From CAZWUK01 sp964636685 (GTDB taxonomy: Bacteria; Bacillota; Clostridia; Christensenellales; CAG-138), in assembly GCA_964636685.1 (NCBI GenBank), contig CAZWUK010000016.1, forward strand, positions 1 to 33,734: a stretch of 33,734 bases of DNA, read 5' to 3'. The notes under the pieces are model-generated. The model made no database searches and was not told the DNA's origin. It saw only the letters and a program-made list of their open reading frames with translations. Position numbers and translations under genes: made by a program. Below, in pieces: positions 8,251-16,324 of the stretch. Numbering within the stretch: position 1 is the stretch's first letter; each line of letters opens with the position of its first letter.

Positions 8251-9723
8251 TTACAGCTTCTCCAAAACGCCGGTTTCATTGTTGAAGTCATTGATGAGCC
8301 GGTCGATATCCTTTGCTTGATCGTGCATATCCGTCCAGTAGTGCTCGTCATACCACTGCGCGTTGATCTCGTCCACCGTCTTGCCTTGCTGCTCAACCCA
8401 TGTGTAATACTTGAGATTGTGAATCCGCTTTCTTGCTTCGTAAGTGAGCTCTTCCATCACATCCGTACGAACGCCACGGAGATGCTCCGCATAGTCTGCG
8501 GCAGCCTTTGTAGGCGTATAGGCGCCATCAGCATCCTCGAGTTCCTTGATGCGGCTGCCATACATGACAGAAGAATCCGTGCCTACCGTCGCCAGCACGT
8601 CGTGCTCTGTCAGTTCGTAGTACTTTGCCATCTTAATGCAGCACAGCATATTCGCGATACCAGAAATACCAAGCAACGACAGCTTTTCCATGAATTCCGC
8701 CGGTACGCCGATCTCCTCTACCAGATACTTTCTGCCGACCGGATCGTTGAACAGGCGCAACAGCTTCTGACTGTCTTCATCATCAATGTCAATGACCATG
8801 TCGGTGTTCTTAACATTGTGGATCCACGGCACATGCTTATCCCCAATCCCTTCAATACGATGACCGCCAAAGCCATTGTTCAGAAGCGTCGGGCACTGAA
8901 GCGCTTCACCGACCGCAAGCTTTGAACTCGGATATTGCTCCTTCAAGTAGTCGCCAGCCGACATGGTTCCGGCAGAACCACTGGTAAACGCCGCACCCGC
9001 AAAACGGTCGCCCGGACGTTTGATGGCTTCAAACGCATCCTGAATCGCTTTTCCGGTGACTTGATAATGCCACACGCAATTACCCATCTCCTCGAACTGA
9101 TTGAATATCATGACGTCCTTACGCGTGGTCTTCAATTCCCATGTTTTGTCAAAGATCTCCTTTACGTTGGACTCGCAGCCCGGGGTAGCGATCACTTCAC
9201 CGGCAATGCTCTTGAGCCAGTCAAAACGTTCTTTGCTCATCTCCGCAGGGAGAATTGCAATGGAATCGCACGCAAGGAGTTTGGAGTTAAAAGCGCCACC
9301 GCGGCAATAGTTTCCTGTTGACGGCCAAACCGCCTTGTGATAGGTAGGATCAAATTGACCTGTTACCAAACGCGGCGCAAGACAACCGAAGGATGCGCCG
9401 ACCTTATGACAGCCCGTTGGAAACCATTTGCCCGTCAACAGGAGGATACGCGCCTTGACGCCGGTCAACTCATGTGGAATCTCAATAAAGTTGACGCCGC
9501 CGAATGTGCCGCCTGATTCCTTCTGCTCGTTATGCCAAGAGATTCGGAACAGATTCAGCGGATTGACATCCCAAAGACCGACGGACTTCAATTTGTTCTT
9601 GATCTTATCGGGGATCAGGTCGGGATTACGCATCTGGGCAAAGGTTGGTATGACGATACCCTTTTCACGTGCTCTGTCGATGCTTCGCTTTAGATTGTCG
9701 CGGTTCATGGTCAGATCGATCAT
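8251..9723 (-). CDS. PLP-dependent fold-type II enzyme of unknown substrate (TrpB/cysteine synthase-like)
   Basis: The 490-residue protein belongs to the fold-type II PLP enzymes (tryptophan synthase beta, cysteine synthase, threonine synthase group). The likely PLP lysine is Lys107 in PTGCHKVGAS, which resembles the G-x-HK motif of TrpB; STGNYCRGG (135-143) matches the substrate-binding STGN loop, and SGSAGTMSAG (248-257) the phosphate-binding loop. It is longer than CysK (about 310) and has extra N- and C-terminal parts. I do not know the substrate. It stands alone, with its own promoter and GGAGT before ATG 9723, converging on rpe. The context gives no pathway. It is not a standard TrpB (no trpA nearby) or CysK. 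Confidence 0.8.
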   Translation of the reverse strand: MIDLTMNRDNLKRSIDRAREKGIVIPTFAQMRNPDLIPDKIKNKLKSVGLWDVNPLNLFRISWHNEQKESGGTFGGVNFIEIPHELTGVKARILLLTGKWFPTGCHKVGASFGCLAPRLVTGQFDPTYHKAVWPSTGNYCRGGAFNSKLLACDSIAILPAEMSKERFDWLKSIAGEVIATPGCESNVKEIFDKTWELKTTRKDVMIFNQFEEMGNCVWHYQVTGKAIQDAFEAIKRPGDRFAGAAFTSGSAGTMSAGDYLKEQYPSSKLAVGEALQCPTLLNNGFGGHRIEGIGDKHVPWIHNVKNTDMVIDIDDEDSQKLLRLFNDPVGRKYLVEEIGVPAEFMEKLSLLGISGIANMLCCIKMAKYYELTEHDVLATVGTDSSVMYGSRIKELEDADGAYTPTKAAADYAEHLRGVRTDVMEELTYEARKRIHNLKYYTWVEQQGKTVDEINAQWYDEHYWTDMHDQAKDIDRLINDFNNETGVLEKL

Positions 9724-9776
9724 ATTCTTTACTCCTATATATAAATTTTTACGGCTATGCCATTGGTTATGCTATA

Positions 9777-9805
9777 AGAATACACGATTCCGTAACGTTT
9801 GTAAA
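9777..9805 (-). promoter_or_regulatory. Promoter of the PLP enzyme gene
   Basis: On the minus strand TTTACA (plus 9800-9805) and TATTCT (plus 9777-9782) are exactly 17 nt apart, about 54 nt before the ATG at 9723. The AT-rich leader carries GGAGT as ribosome binding site. Confidence 0.65.
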
Positions 9806-9819
9806 CAAGAGAACGAAAA

Positions 9820-10941
9820 TTATTTTGCATCCCTAAAAAATTTTGTATTCTCAAAATATGAGAGCAGCAGATCCACGGATTCTCCATAGCTCTTCACGCC
9901 GCTTTCCTGCGCATTATGCTTTAAGTAGGTGTCGTTCCATTGGTTGGAAACCTCCTTTGCCGGTCCCTCATATTGTTTCCAATACGCTGCATAGTCGGAC
10001 AGATCTCTGCGCATAGCGTCGGAATAACCTGCTACAATCGCCGCGTACGCCTTGGCATCCGACGCATAGAGCGCATTACCACATATTGTTAGCGCCAGCA
10101 TATACCCAGAATAGGCAATCGTGTCATTGCGACTGTATAAACAGGCAAGTATTGCTGCAAATTCAGCTTCATTTTCAGAAGCAATCCCCAATTGATGCGC
10201 CATTTCATGCGCTGCAGCCTCAGCAATAAACAGATCCGGTTGGGCGATGTTTACGTTTGCCTCTGCGGTGAAACCAACATAGATACCCGCGATTCCAGCC
10301 CAACTCATTCCTTCCGACCAAAGAACGGATTTTGCACGGGTAACGTTTCCGCGAAATACAGGTTCTTTCTGCGCTAGATTTTGATACGCCTCCGGCAATT
10401 GAGAGAATATATCGCTGACCGGGACATCATAGGTGAAAATGCCTTCCTGCGTTTCCGGAAGTTTTTCGCGGAGCACAGCGGCATCTCTGGACAGCCAGTC
10501 ACAGAGCGTTGACAATTCCTCTACCGGGCGCGCGCCAATGGAAAGATTCATTCGCTCGGAAAGCGGCGTGCGAAAGTAGTTGCAGCCCCAAGTTAGATAA
10601 AACATATTCAGCAGCACACCGCCTGCAATGCCAAGAGCAACGATATAGGAAACGACCCGATGCCACGGAATCCTTCCAAATGCAGCTCGCAGGAGCTTAC
10701 AAATCAAAATTGCCGGAAAGAGCAGGATGGATCCGTACAGTATCAGCTCAGCGAGCGAAAGCGGGAACATCGACGTTACTGTCGCTATTACGTTCTTTAT
10801 CGCCGGATATATACCGTTGGAGTAAATTCGTTCAATACCGTTCGCGTGTCTTTGGAAAACCTGCGGCAGGTACAGCCCGATGGGTATGAGGATCAGCCAA
10901 GGCAAGCGAAGCGCAATCGCTCGCCTTGGTTGGGGATTCAT
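9820..10941 (-). CDS. DUF3810 family membrane protein with HExxH motif
   Basis: Matches the DUF3810 family, whose function is unknown. Counted from ATG 10941, there are about three hydrophobic helices in the first 120 residues (near 12-27, 63-83 and 98-116), then a soluble domain with HEMAH (245-249) followed by an ENEAEF segment that can supply a third metal ligand, as in zinc metallopeptidases. The soluble domain probably faces outward (inference). The start is uncertain: no Shine-Dalgarno precedes ATG 10941 or the in-frame ATG 10974, and 10974 falls at the predicted transcript start, which would make it leaderless. I prefer 10941 because it gives a typical N-terminal signal anchor. No terminator separates it from the PLP enzyme gene downstream. 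Confidence 0.75.
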   Translation of the reverse strand: MNPQPRRAIALRLPWLILIPIGLYLPQVFQRHANGIERIYSNGIYPAIKNVIATVTSMFPLSLAELILYGSILLFPAILICKLLRAAFGRIPWHRVVSYIVALGIAGGVLLNMFYLTWGCNYFRTPLSERMNLSIGARPVEELSTLCDWLSRDAAVLREKLPETQEGIFTYDVPVSDIFSQLPEAYQNLAQKEPVFRGNVTRAKSVLWSEGMSWAGIAGIYVGFTAEANVNIAQPDLFIAEAAAHEMAHQLGIASENEAEFAAILACLYSRNDTIAYSGYMLALTICGNALYASDAKAYAAIVAGYSDAMRRDLSDYAAYWKQYEGPAKEVSNQWNDTYLKHNAQESGVKSYGESVDLLLSYFENTKFFRDAK

Positions 10942-10960
10942 TTTGGATTTATCGCAATGA

Positions 10961-10988
10961 TTGCAAATTCTCATATTGTGATTATAGC
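10961..10988 (+). promoter_or_regulatory. Possible promoter of the TIM-barrel gene
   Basis: TTGCAA (10961-10966) and TATAGC (10983-10988) are 16 nt apart, about 42 nt before ATG 11030. Its -10 overlaps the -10 of the divergent promoter on the other strand. Confidence 0.4.
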
Positions 10989-11010
10989 ATACCACATAAA
11001 AAAATGATAA
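10981..11010 (-). promoter_or_regulatory. Promoter of the DUF3810 gene
   Basis: The minus strand reads TTATCA (plus 11005-11010), 18 nt, TATAAT (plus 10981-10986). The -10 is perfect and extended by TGC; the -35 is weak. The predicted transcript start is near 10974, on or beside the upstream in-frame ATG. Confidence 0.6.
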
Positions 11011-11029
11011 GATGGGATAAGGAGGAATT

Positions 11030-11845
11030 ATGATACAAGTAGGCATATCAACAGCAAGCTATTTTACAAAGCGAATGATCGAGGATGCAATTCCGGATAT
11101 AGCGGCGCACCATGTGCCGGTTTGCGAATTGTTCCTCAACTCGTTTTCCGAATACAGCGGTGAGATTTTTGATTGCTTGATGGCGCGTTTGCTTGAAACC
11201 GGGTTGTCGGTATACAGCGTCCATCCTATGAGCACGCAGTTTGAGCCGCAACTGTTTTCGCTGCATCCGCGTCAGCGCGGTGATGCGTGGAAAATTTATG
11301 AAACAGTACTGCAAGCAGGAAAGCAGCTTGGAGCGACGCATTACGTTATGCACGGTCCGGCGCATCTTTCGGGTGCGGCAAAAAATCTGGAGATGGATCG
11401 AATCGCCCCTATTTTCAGAGATCTGTGCGCGCTTGCCAAAAGCTACGACATACAACTAACGCTTGAAAATGTAAGCTGGTGCGTATTTTGCCGTCCATCT
11501 TTTGGCGCTGAATTACAACAGCGGCTCGATCGTGTTTTGCAATATACGCTCGACGTCAAGCAGGCTCTGAGAAGCGGATTTGATCCGCTTGACTTTATCG
11601 ACGCCGTCGGGGATAATATCGTCAATCTACATCTCTGCGACGCCGCGACCCGTGATGAACGCTTTTGCCTATGTATGCCGGGTCTTGGCGACTACGACTT
11701 TTCCAAGCTTGCTTCGGCGCTCATCCAACGCGGTTATGCTGGCCCTGCCTTTATTGAGGTTTATAGTGATATGTACCGGGAGTTACCCGAGCTTTACGAG
11801 AGTTATGAAAGCATGCAGAGAATATTTTCCAGCGTCAAAGCGTAA
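11030..11845 (+). CDS. Sugar phosphate isomerase/epimerase-like TIM-barrel protein
   Basis: The 271-residue protein resembles the xylose isomerase-like/AP endonuclease 2 family (TIM barrel binding a divalent metal). Candidate ligands are His65 (SVHPM), His108 (MHGPAH), Glu146 (TLENVSW), Asp175 (LDVKQA), His201 (LHLCDA) and Glu at FIEVYSD near the C-terminus. GLGDYDF (218-224) is typical of the sugar isomerase/epimerase members of this family. The substrate is unknown; members include isomerases, epimerases and endonuclease IV. AAGGAGG lies 6 nt before ATG 11030. It is monocistronic, between a divergent promoter region and a terminator. Confidence 0.82.
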   Translation: MIQVGISTASYFTKRMIEDAIPDIAAHHVPVCELFLNSFSEYSGEIFDCLMARLLETGLSVYSVHPMSTQFEPQLFSLHPRQRGDAWKIYETVLQAGKQLGATHYVMHGPAHLSGAAKNLEMDRIAPIFRDLCALAKSYDIQLTLENVSWCVFCRPSFGAELQQRLDRVLQYTLDVKQALRSGFDPLDFIDAVGDNIVNLHLCDAATRDERFCLCMPGLGDYDFSKLASALIQRGYAGPAFIEVYSDMYRELPELYESYESMQRIFSSVKA

Positions 11846-11855
11846 GAAGAAAAAG

Positions 11856-11894
11856 AAAGCTTCCACCCGTGCATAGCAGGCAAAAGCTTTTTTT
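11856..11894. terminator. Intrinsic terminator between convergent genes
   Basis: AAAGCTT (11856-11862) can pair with AAGCTTT (11884-11890), with inner CC/GG pairs, followed by a run of seven T (11888-11894). The minus strand is also T-rich past the stem, so it may serve the convergent DUF5107 gene. The stem is AT-rich and only moderately stable. Confidence 0.6.
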
Positions 11895-11976
11895 GTTTTA
11901 CCCCATCGGCTGCGTCTCATGCGTAGCAACCGCTTTAAAGCAATCGTATGGCTTCATTTTATCTGCGGACGCCACT

Positions 11977-13932
11977 CTAGAGACGCAGCGAGTCAAAATT
12001 GTATGCCTTCGGCATCTTGTCGCATACTCCAAATAGTGCAACGCACATATCCTGATACAACTCGGCAACCGTATCCAAGCCTTCTCGGAGGTCGTCAAGC
12101 ACAAAATCCTGTCTATGTTCCAAAAGGTCATATGCCTCGCGGGTTCTTCCGAGTCGATGCAGCGCCGTCAAGTAGTTCATGAACAATCGTGGATCTTCTT
12201 GCCGCAGCGCGGGCAGCGCCGAATAGTACTCGGCTACGCCTATGTCATCATGCGCTGCAAGCAGAAGGCGAAAGCCCTCTTTTAGATAGGAAAGCTCATG
12301 CTCTTTTTGGGAAAGCCCCCGTCGCATATACCGTATTGCCAAGGGCGTCTCATTCCGCTTCAAATGCAGACAGGCAAGCGCATGACATGACCATGGATTC
12401 TCTGCCAACAGCAGCGATTGTTCCAGCCAAGAACGCGCCTGTTTATCGTCGCCCCTCCAAGCGGCGTAAAGTCCCAATTGAAAATATGCGTACCAGTTAT
12501 AACGTTCTCCAGCCTTAACGCTTTCCTTCAATCGTTCAAACAGCATGCTTTCACTGATGAAATCCGCAGGCGGCTCCATGGGGTCATGGGTTCCCATGAT
12601 ACCGGTTTCCAAATAGCGGATCCATCCGTCTGTCGCTTTATCCGCCGCTTGATAGTCAAGATGCGTTGACAGCGCATGCCCGCCCTCCAGCTCCCGGATG
12701 CGGTTTTTCAGTTGACCGTAACCGCTACCACGGAAAACCGTTTCTGCCTTTGTCTTTGCAAGTGCTCCCATCGCGGCAAAGCGTCCATTGAGGTCTTCAT
12801 TCTTCATCTTTTGCCGAACAATTTCTGTAACTGTTTCCCTTGCCGCCGCAAACGGAGCGGATACGATCGCGCTGCCCAGACTGATCGGGCCATACTGCTC
12901 CATCCATTCCCACGCTGTATTTGGCGCCATGGGTATGCAGCCATATTGTGTTTTTCCGAGGCCTGCTTGTATCTCGAGGTATCTGCCAGCATTCTTTGTC
13001 AGATAGGCCTGCCAAGCGTCTGAGCCATCGTTGTTTCCCCAAGAAAAGACCTTTCGTCCTTGCAAGCGCTCCGTAGATAGTTGGAGTAGGCCTTCTCCCT
13101 GTCCATCAACGTTGGTGATATATCGCGGCGCTCCTTCTTCCAGTTGAAAAAAATAATCCACCTGGTTTTGGATACTGCGATAGTGCGAAACGTCCGTTCC
13201 GTCAACCATGGGGTACGGCACTTTTCTTACGGACGTCAGATCACTGGTGTAAGCCTCGCACGTTGGCATGATGACGCGACCATCATCAAATTCAGGCACG
13301 GCAATATTGCTCCACCAATACATCGGAATCACATCACGGCTTGAATTTTTGACGCGCATGCGACAATTCAGAAATGTATCTGCCTCATCTAGCCAAAAAT
13401 CCATCTGATACTCGACTTCACGAATCCGCTCAAACTCATACATGCGCAGCACCGGATTTCCGCGATCATTGTCAAGTACTGCGGTAAATAACCGATTCGT
13501 CGTAAATGGGGTATGCCCAATGACGCCAATATTCCATTCCACACCGCCACTAAACCATGCGTTGCGGATGGAAAGATTGCTAAACCGAATCACATCATTT
13601 GTGTACAGAAGGTTCTTTCCTGTTTTCTTGTTGATTAACGACCAAAGCCGACCGCCAAGTTCCGGTAAAAAGGTCGCTTTTATATAATCATTTTCCAGAA
13701 TCGCAGTTTCATAACAAATCTGCTCAAGTTTTCGAGAATACGATTCGTACTGCATATAAGGATAAGCTCCCGCAACGCATCCGTAGCCTTCGTAAATCTC
13801 CGCAGTGTCCTCCAATTCAAAGCAAAGCCCGTTTTGAAGAATTTTGCTTCCGCAGAGATCTCCAACAGTCGCTGTGCCGCCAAGCCTCGAACCTAAAAAA
13901 TTCTTCTTTTCAAACGTCAATGTGGGCTTCAT
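11977..13932 (-). CDS. DUF5107 protein with C-terminal TPR-like repeats
   Basis: The 651-residue protein starts with a domain matching DUF5107, a beta-rich fold related to galactose mutarotase and glycoside-hydrolase supersandwich domains: note NDYIKATFLPELGGRLWSL, the typical start of this fold, and a Trp/Tyr-rich middle (YWWSNIAVPEF). From about 440 to 640 it is helical with TPR-like repeats (for example WYAYFQLGLYAAWRG and AIRYMRRGLSQKEHE). No signal peptide is seen, so it is probably cytosolic. Carbohydrate binding or processing is an inference; the activity is unknown. GGAGG lies 9 nt before ATG 13932, and the gap to the upstream zinc-ribbon gene is 35 nt, so they probably form an operon. 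Confidence 0.82.
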   Translation of the reverse strand: MKPTLTFEKKNFLGSRLGGTATVGDLCGSKILQNGLCFELEDTAEIYEGYGCVAGAYPYMQYESYSRKLEQICYETAILENDYIKATFLPELGGRLWSLINKKTGKNLLYTNDVIRFSNLSIRNAWFSGGVEWNIGVIGHTPFTTNRLFTAVLDNDRGNPVLRMYEFERIREVEYQMDFWLDEADTFLNCRMRVKNSSRDVIPMYWWSNIAVPEFDDGRVIMPTCEAYTSDLTSVRKVPYPMVDGTDVSHYRSIQNQVDYFFQLEEGAPRYITNVDGQGEGLLQLSTERLQGRKVFSWGNNDGSDAWQAYLTKNAGRYLEIQAGLGKTQYGCIPMAPNTAWEWMEQYGPISLGSAIVSAPFAAARETVTEIVRQKMKNEDLNGRFAAMGALAKTKAETVFRGSGYGQLKNRIRELEGGHALSTHLDYQAADKATDGWIRYLETGIMGTHDPMEPPADFISESMLFERLKESVKAGERYNWYAYFQLGLYAAWRGDDKQARSWLEQSLLLAENPWSCHALACLHLKRNETPLAIRYMRRGLSQKEHELSYLKEGFRLLLAAHDDIGVAEYYSALPALRQEDPRLFMNYLTALHRLGRTREAYDLLEHRQDFVLDDLREGLDTVAELYQDMCVALFGVCDKMPKAYNFDSLRL

Positions 13933-13967
13933 GGTCGTGCCTCCGATTTTTCAACTGTAAAATATGT

Positions 13968-14384
13968 TCAGGTATTTCCCGGGAAACGCGTTCCACACTT
14001 TTTGCAGGTGATCTGTATTTTCCCCTTGCCCTTTGGGACGCGCAGTTTTGTCTTGCACGACGGGCATGTAAAATAGTGATAGCTTTTTCTGTCGCGGAAA
14101 CGTTGCTTCCAGTAGTTCCATTTGCGCTTGGCACGATTGAGTGCTGCATAATATCTTGCATTTTCCGCTTGCCGTTTGACGATGTTTTTGGAAAACATAC
14201 GAACCATACTATAGATCATGCAGAAAAGCGCAATCGCGTATAAAATATTGGATACGATCCCTTTCCAAATGCCGGAAAGCAGAATCGACAGCAGCAAAAT
14301 CGCCATTGCGGTCCAAGTTAAAAATCTAGAATAACCATCATTCCCATATCTGCCTTGAAAAAATCGCCTTAATTTATCTTTCAT
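13968..14384 (-). CDS. Small membrane protein with C-terminal zinc ribbon
   Basis: The 138-residue protein has a basic N-terminus, two membrane helices (about 21-37 and 43-63), a basic, aromatic helical linker (about 64-104) and a C-terminal zinc ribbon with CPSC (107-110) and CKKC (127-130). Such proteins occur in Clostridia without a known role; the ribbon probably lies in the cytoplasm. AGGAAGGG precedes ATG 14384. It lies 35 nt upstream of the DUF5107 gene on the same strand. Confidence 0.75.
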   Translation of the reverse strand: MKDKLRRFFQGRYGNDGYSRFLTWTAMAILLLSILLSGIWKGIVSNILYAIALFCMIYSMVRMFSKNIVKRQAENARYYAALNRAKRKWNYWKQRFRDRKSYHYFTCPSCKTKLRVPKGKGKIQITCKKCGTRFPGNT

Positions 14385-14615
14385 TCTTCAGCCCTTCCTG
14401 CAAAGATTGTTTTAAGCAATCATTGCATATGTCATCCAATATTTCTGCATGTAAATGCCATCCTGCTTACAATAAATATCCCTGTGATACGATGGGATGC
14501 CTCATCCGATTCCAACAAACATCTTACGTATAAACCGATACAGTATCATAGCATATCAAAATTGGGTTTTCCAGAGTAGCGCCGCGCAAAGCGACGCACG
14601 AAAGCCGGCTGTCGT
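14385..14615. other. Intergenic stretch upstream of the zinc-ribbon gene
   Basis: No gene or recognised RNA family is visible. On the minus strand there is TGCTATGAT, an extended -10-like sequence (about 14550-14560), and a short palindrome, GATTG-7 nt-CAATC (14406-14422), just before the ribosome binding site. No clear -35 was found. The promoter of the zinc-ribbon/DUF5107 pair should lie here, but I cannot fix it. Confidence 0.4.
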
Positions 14616-14669
14616 AAAATGCGGTCAATAGAGCATACGGAAAACCTTCCTATGTTCTATTGGCCGCAT
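14616..14669 (-). terminator. Long hairpin terminator of the sda operon
   Basis: Positions 14619-14669 form a near-perfect hairpin: 14 bp (with one G-T pair) closing ATGCGGTCAATAGA (14619-14632) with TCTATTGGCCGCAT (14656-14669), then 5 and 4 more pairs around one bulged C and a 4-nt AACC loop. On the minus strand it is followed by TTTTAC and lies 29 nt after the sdaAA stop. The stem is much longer than typical and the T-run is short. Confidence 0.65.
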
Positions 14670-14697
14670 GCGTCATCCCCATAACATCAGGGTGATT

Positions 14698-15588
14698 TCA
14701 ATGCTGCATTCGCTTCAGTCGCGCCGCAACCGCTTTTCCGGTCGGCGTAACCGCAAGACCGCCCCTCGCCGTCTCCCGATATTCCGTGCGGATGTCCTTT
14801 CCGACGGCAAACATTGCGGCGACAACCTCATCAAACGGAATCAGGCTGGTTACACCCGCAAGTGACATATCCGCCGAGATCATGGCGTTGACCGCGCCAA
14901 GCGCGTTCCGTTTGATGCACGGGCACTCGACAAGCCCTGCAACCGGATCACAAACCAATCCCAGTACGTTTTTGATCGCCATTGCCGCAGCGTCCAGCGC
15001 CTGTATCGGCGCGCCCCCGCTGATCTCCACAAGCGCCGCTGCCGCCATTGCTGCGCCGACTCCCGTTTCTGCCTGACAGCCTCCGCCAGCGCCGGAAATG
15101 GTCGCGTTCTTCGCAAAAATCAATCCGACGGCGCCCGCAGTAAACAGACCGTTGATAAGCTGTTCGTCCGTCCAGCCGCGCTCTCGCCCACTCTCAAGCA
15201 GCACGCCCGGCAGAATGCCGGACGCTCCTGCGGTTGGCGCAGCAACAATTCTCCCCATTGAAGCATTGACCTCCACCACTGCCATTGCAGAGGCCGCGGC
15301 ACGGCAAGCGTTATAGCCGGAAAAAGGATTCATTTTTCCATATTTGAAAAGGCGCATCGCCTCACCGCCAGAAAGCCCGCTGACAGATTCCACTTTTTCG
15401 GAAAGCCCGCGCTGCACGGATTCCCGCATGACGACAAGGTTTCTGCACATCTCGTCACGGATCTGTTTGCGCGTCATATCCGACAGTTTTTCCTCGCGCA
15501 ACTGCATCGCTTCATAGATTGGGATTTTATTTCCCAAGCAGAATTTTCGCAGTGATTCCCCATTCTCAAATGCGTCAGTTAAAAGCAT
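14698..15588 (-). CDS. sdaAA: L-serine dehydratase, iron-sulfur-dependent, alpha subunit
   Basis: Catalytic subunit that deaminates L-serine to pyruvate and ammonia with an oxygen-sensitive [4Fe-4S] cluster. The 296-residue product shows the family motif PTAGASGILPG (118-128), and the cluster cysteines Cys171 (GGCQAETG), Cys213 and Cys224 (CDPVAGLVECPC); Cys222 is an extra cysteine in that motif. ATG 15588 is chosen because AAGGAGA lies 6 nt upstream; the frame is open 15 codons farther, but that overlaps sdaAB. It follows sdaAB by 11 nt. The final reaction feeds the pyruvate pool. Confidence 0.95.
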   Translation of the reverse strand: MLLTDAFENGESLRKFCLGNKIPIYEAMQLREEKLSDMTRKQIRDEMCRNLVVMRESVQRGLSEKVESVSGLSGGEAMRLFKYGKMNPFSGYNACRAAASAMAVVEVNASMGRIVAAPTAGASGILPGVLLESGRERGWTDEQLINGLFTAGAVGLIFAKNATISGAGGGCQAETGVGAAMAAAALVEISGGAPIQALDAAAMAIKNVLGLVCDPVAGLVECPCIKRNALGAVNAMISADMSLAGVTSLIPFDEVVAAMFAVGKDIRTEYRETARGGLAVTPTGKAVAARLKRMQH

Positions 15589-15599
15589 TTCTTTTCTCC

Positions 15600-16262
15600 T
15601 TATACCGCGAATAGCCGGATGATTCCCGGGCAAAGCGCGCGTATCATCCGCAGCATCTCTTCGGAAAGCGGTTGATCGGTCTCAATGGTCATATATGCGT
15701 CCTCACCCTTTCCATGGCGGAATACGCGCATAAATGCAATATTGATATTGAGCTGCGCCAGCACGTGAGAAACCTCTGCGATGACGCCGGGCTTGTCCTG
15801 ATGCTGTACCACCATCGTCGGGTACTCGCCAGTTAGCTCTACGGCAAGCCCGTTGATCTCTGTAATCACGATGTTGCCGCCGCCAATCGATTTTCCGATC
15901 ACATCAGTCTCTCGCCCATCGGGTGCGATAATGTGAATTCTGGCGGTATTGGGATGATCTGCCGGTTCGTCGGAAAAGTTCATCGTCACCATGACACCCT
16001 CCTGTCGGGCGATCAGGTACGCGTCCTTAATGCGTTCGTCATCCGGCATCATCCCAAGTACGCCGGCAATCAGAGCCTTGTCGGTTCCATGTCCGCGTCC
16101 GGTTTCTGCGAACGAACCGTAAAGCGTGAATTCTACCTCCGCAATTTCTCTTCCTGCAATGTGGCGCGCCGTATGCGCAAGCCTTACTGCGCCGGCAGTG
16201 TGGGAGCTGGAAGGCCCCGTCATTCGAGGGCCCACAATATCAAAAACCGAAAAATTTTCCAT
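15600..16262 (-). CDS. sdaAB: L-serine dehydratase, iron-sulfur-dependent, beta subunit
   Basis: Partner of SdaAA in two-subunit L-serine dehydratase of Firmicutes. The 220-residue product has the N-terminal serine-dehydratase beta domain with the GPSSSHT motif (17-23) and a C-terminal ACT domain (about 147-220), starting at MVVQHQDKPGVIAEVSHVL, which may bind amino acid for regulation. GAGGTAGG precedes ATG 16262. The start lies 30 nt after the SRP RNA terminator, and I see no convincing promoter between them. Confidence 0.95.
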   Translation of the reverse strand: MENFSVFDIVGPRMTGPSSSHTAGAVRLAHTARHIAGREIAEVEFTLYGSFAETGRGHGTDKALIAGVLGMMPDDERIKDAYLIARQEGVMVTMNFSDEPADHPNTARIHIIAPDGRETDVIGKSIGGGNIVITEINGLAVELTGEYPTMVVQHQDKPGVIAEVSHVLAQLNINIAFMRVFRHGKGEDAYMTIETDQPLSEEMLRMIRALCPGIIRLFAV

Positions 16263-16291
16263 AACCTACCTCGTCCGATCTTTTACGCTAT

Positions 16292-16319
16292 AAAAGGAAC
16301 CGACGCGGAACGCCGGTTC
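16292..16319 (-). terminator. Intrinsic terminator of the SRP RNA gene
   Basis: On the minus strand GAACCG (plus 16314-16319) pairs with CGGTTC (plus 16297-16302) across an 11-nt loop that can extend the stem (CGG/CCG), followed by CTTTTAT. It lies just past the 3' strand of the SRP RNA closing helix. Confidence 0.75.
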
Positions 16320-16324
16320 AAACA

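Noticed and set aside
8251..9723. Assignment as OrtB (2-amino-4-oxopentanoate thiolase beta) or TrpB
   Set aside because: Length is near OrtB, but the lysine motif G-C-H-K differs from the SFKDR-type motif of OrtB, and no ortA, trpA or ornithine pathway gene is nearby.
11910..11988. CTGCGTCTC (11910-11918) and GAGACGCAG (11980-11988) as terminator or attachment repeats
   Set aside because: The arms are 61 nt apart, only 9 bp long and lack a T-run; the second lies within the end of the DUF5107 gene. Chance is likely.
14385..14615. A riboswitch upstream of the zinc-ribbon gene
   Set aside because: Only short palindromes are present; I recognise no conserved riboswitch core.
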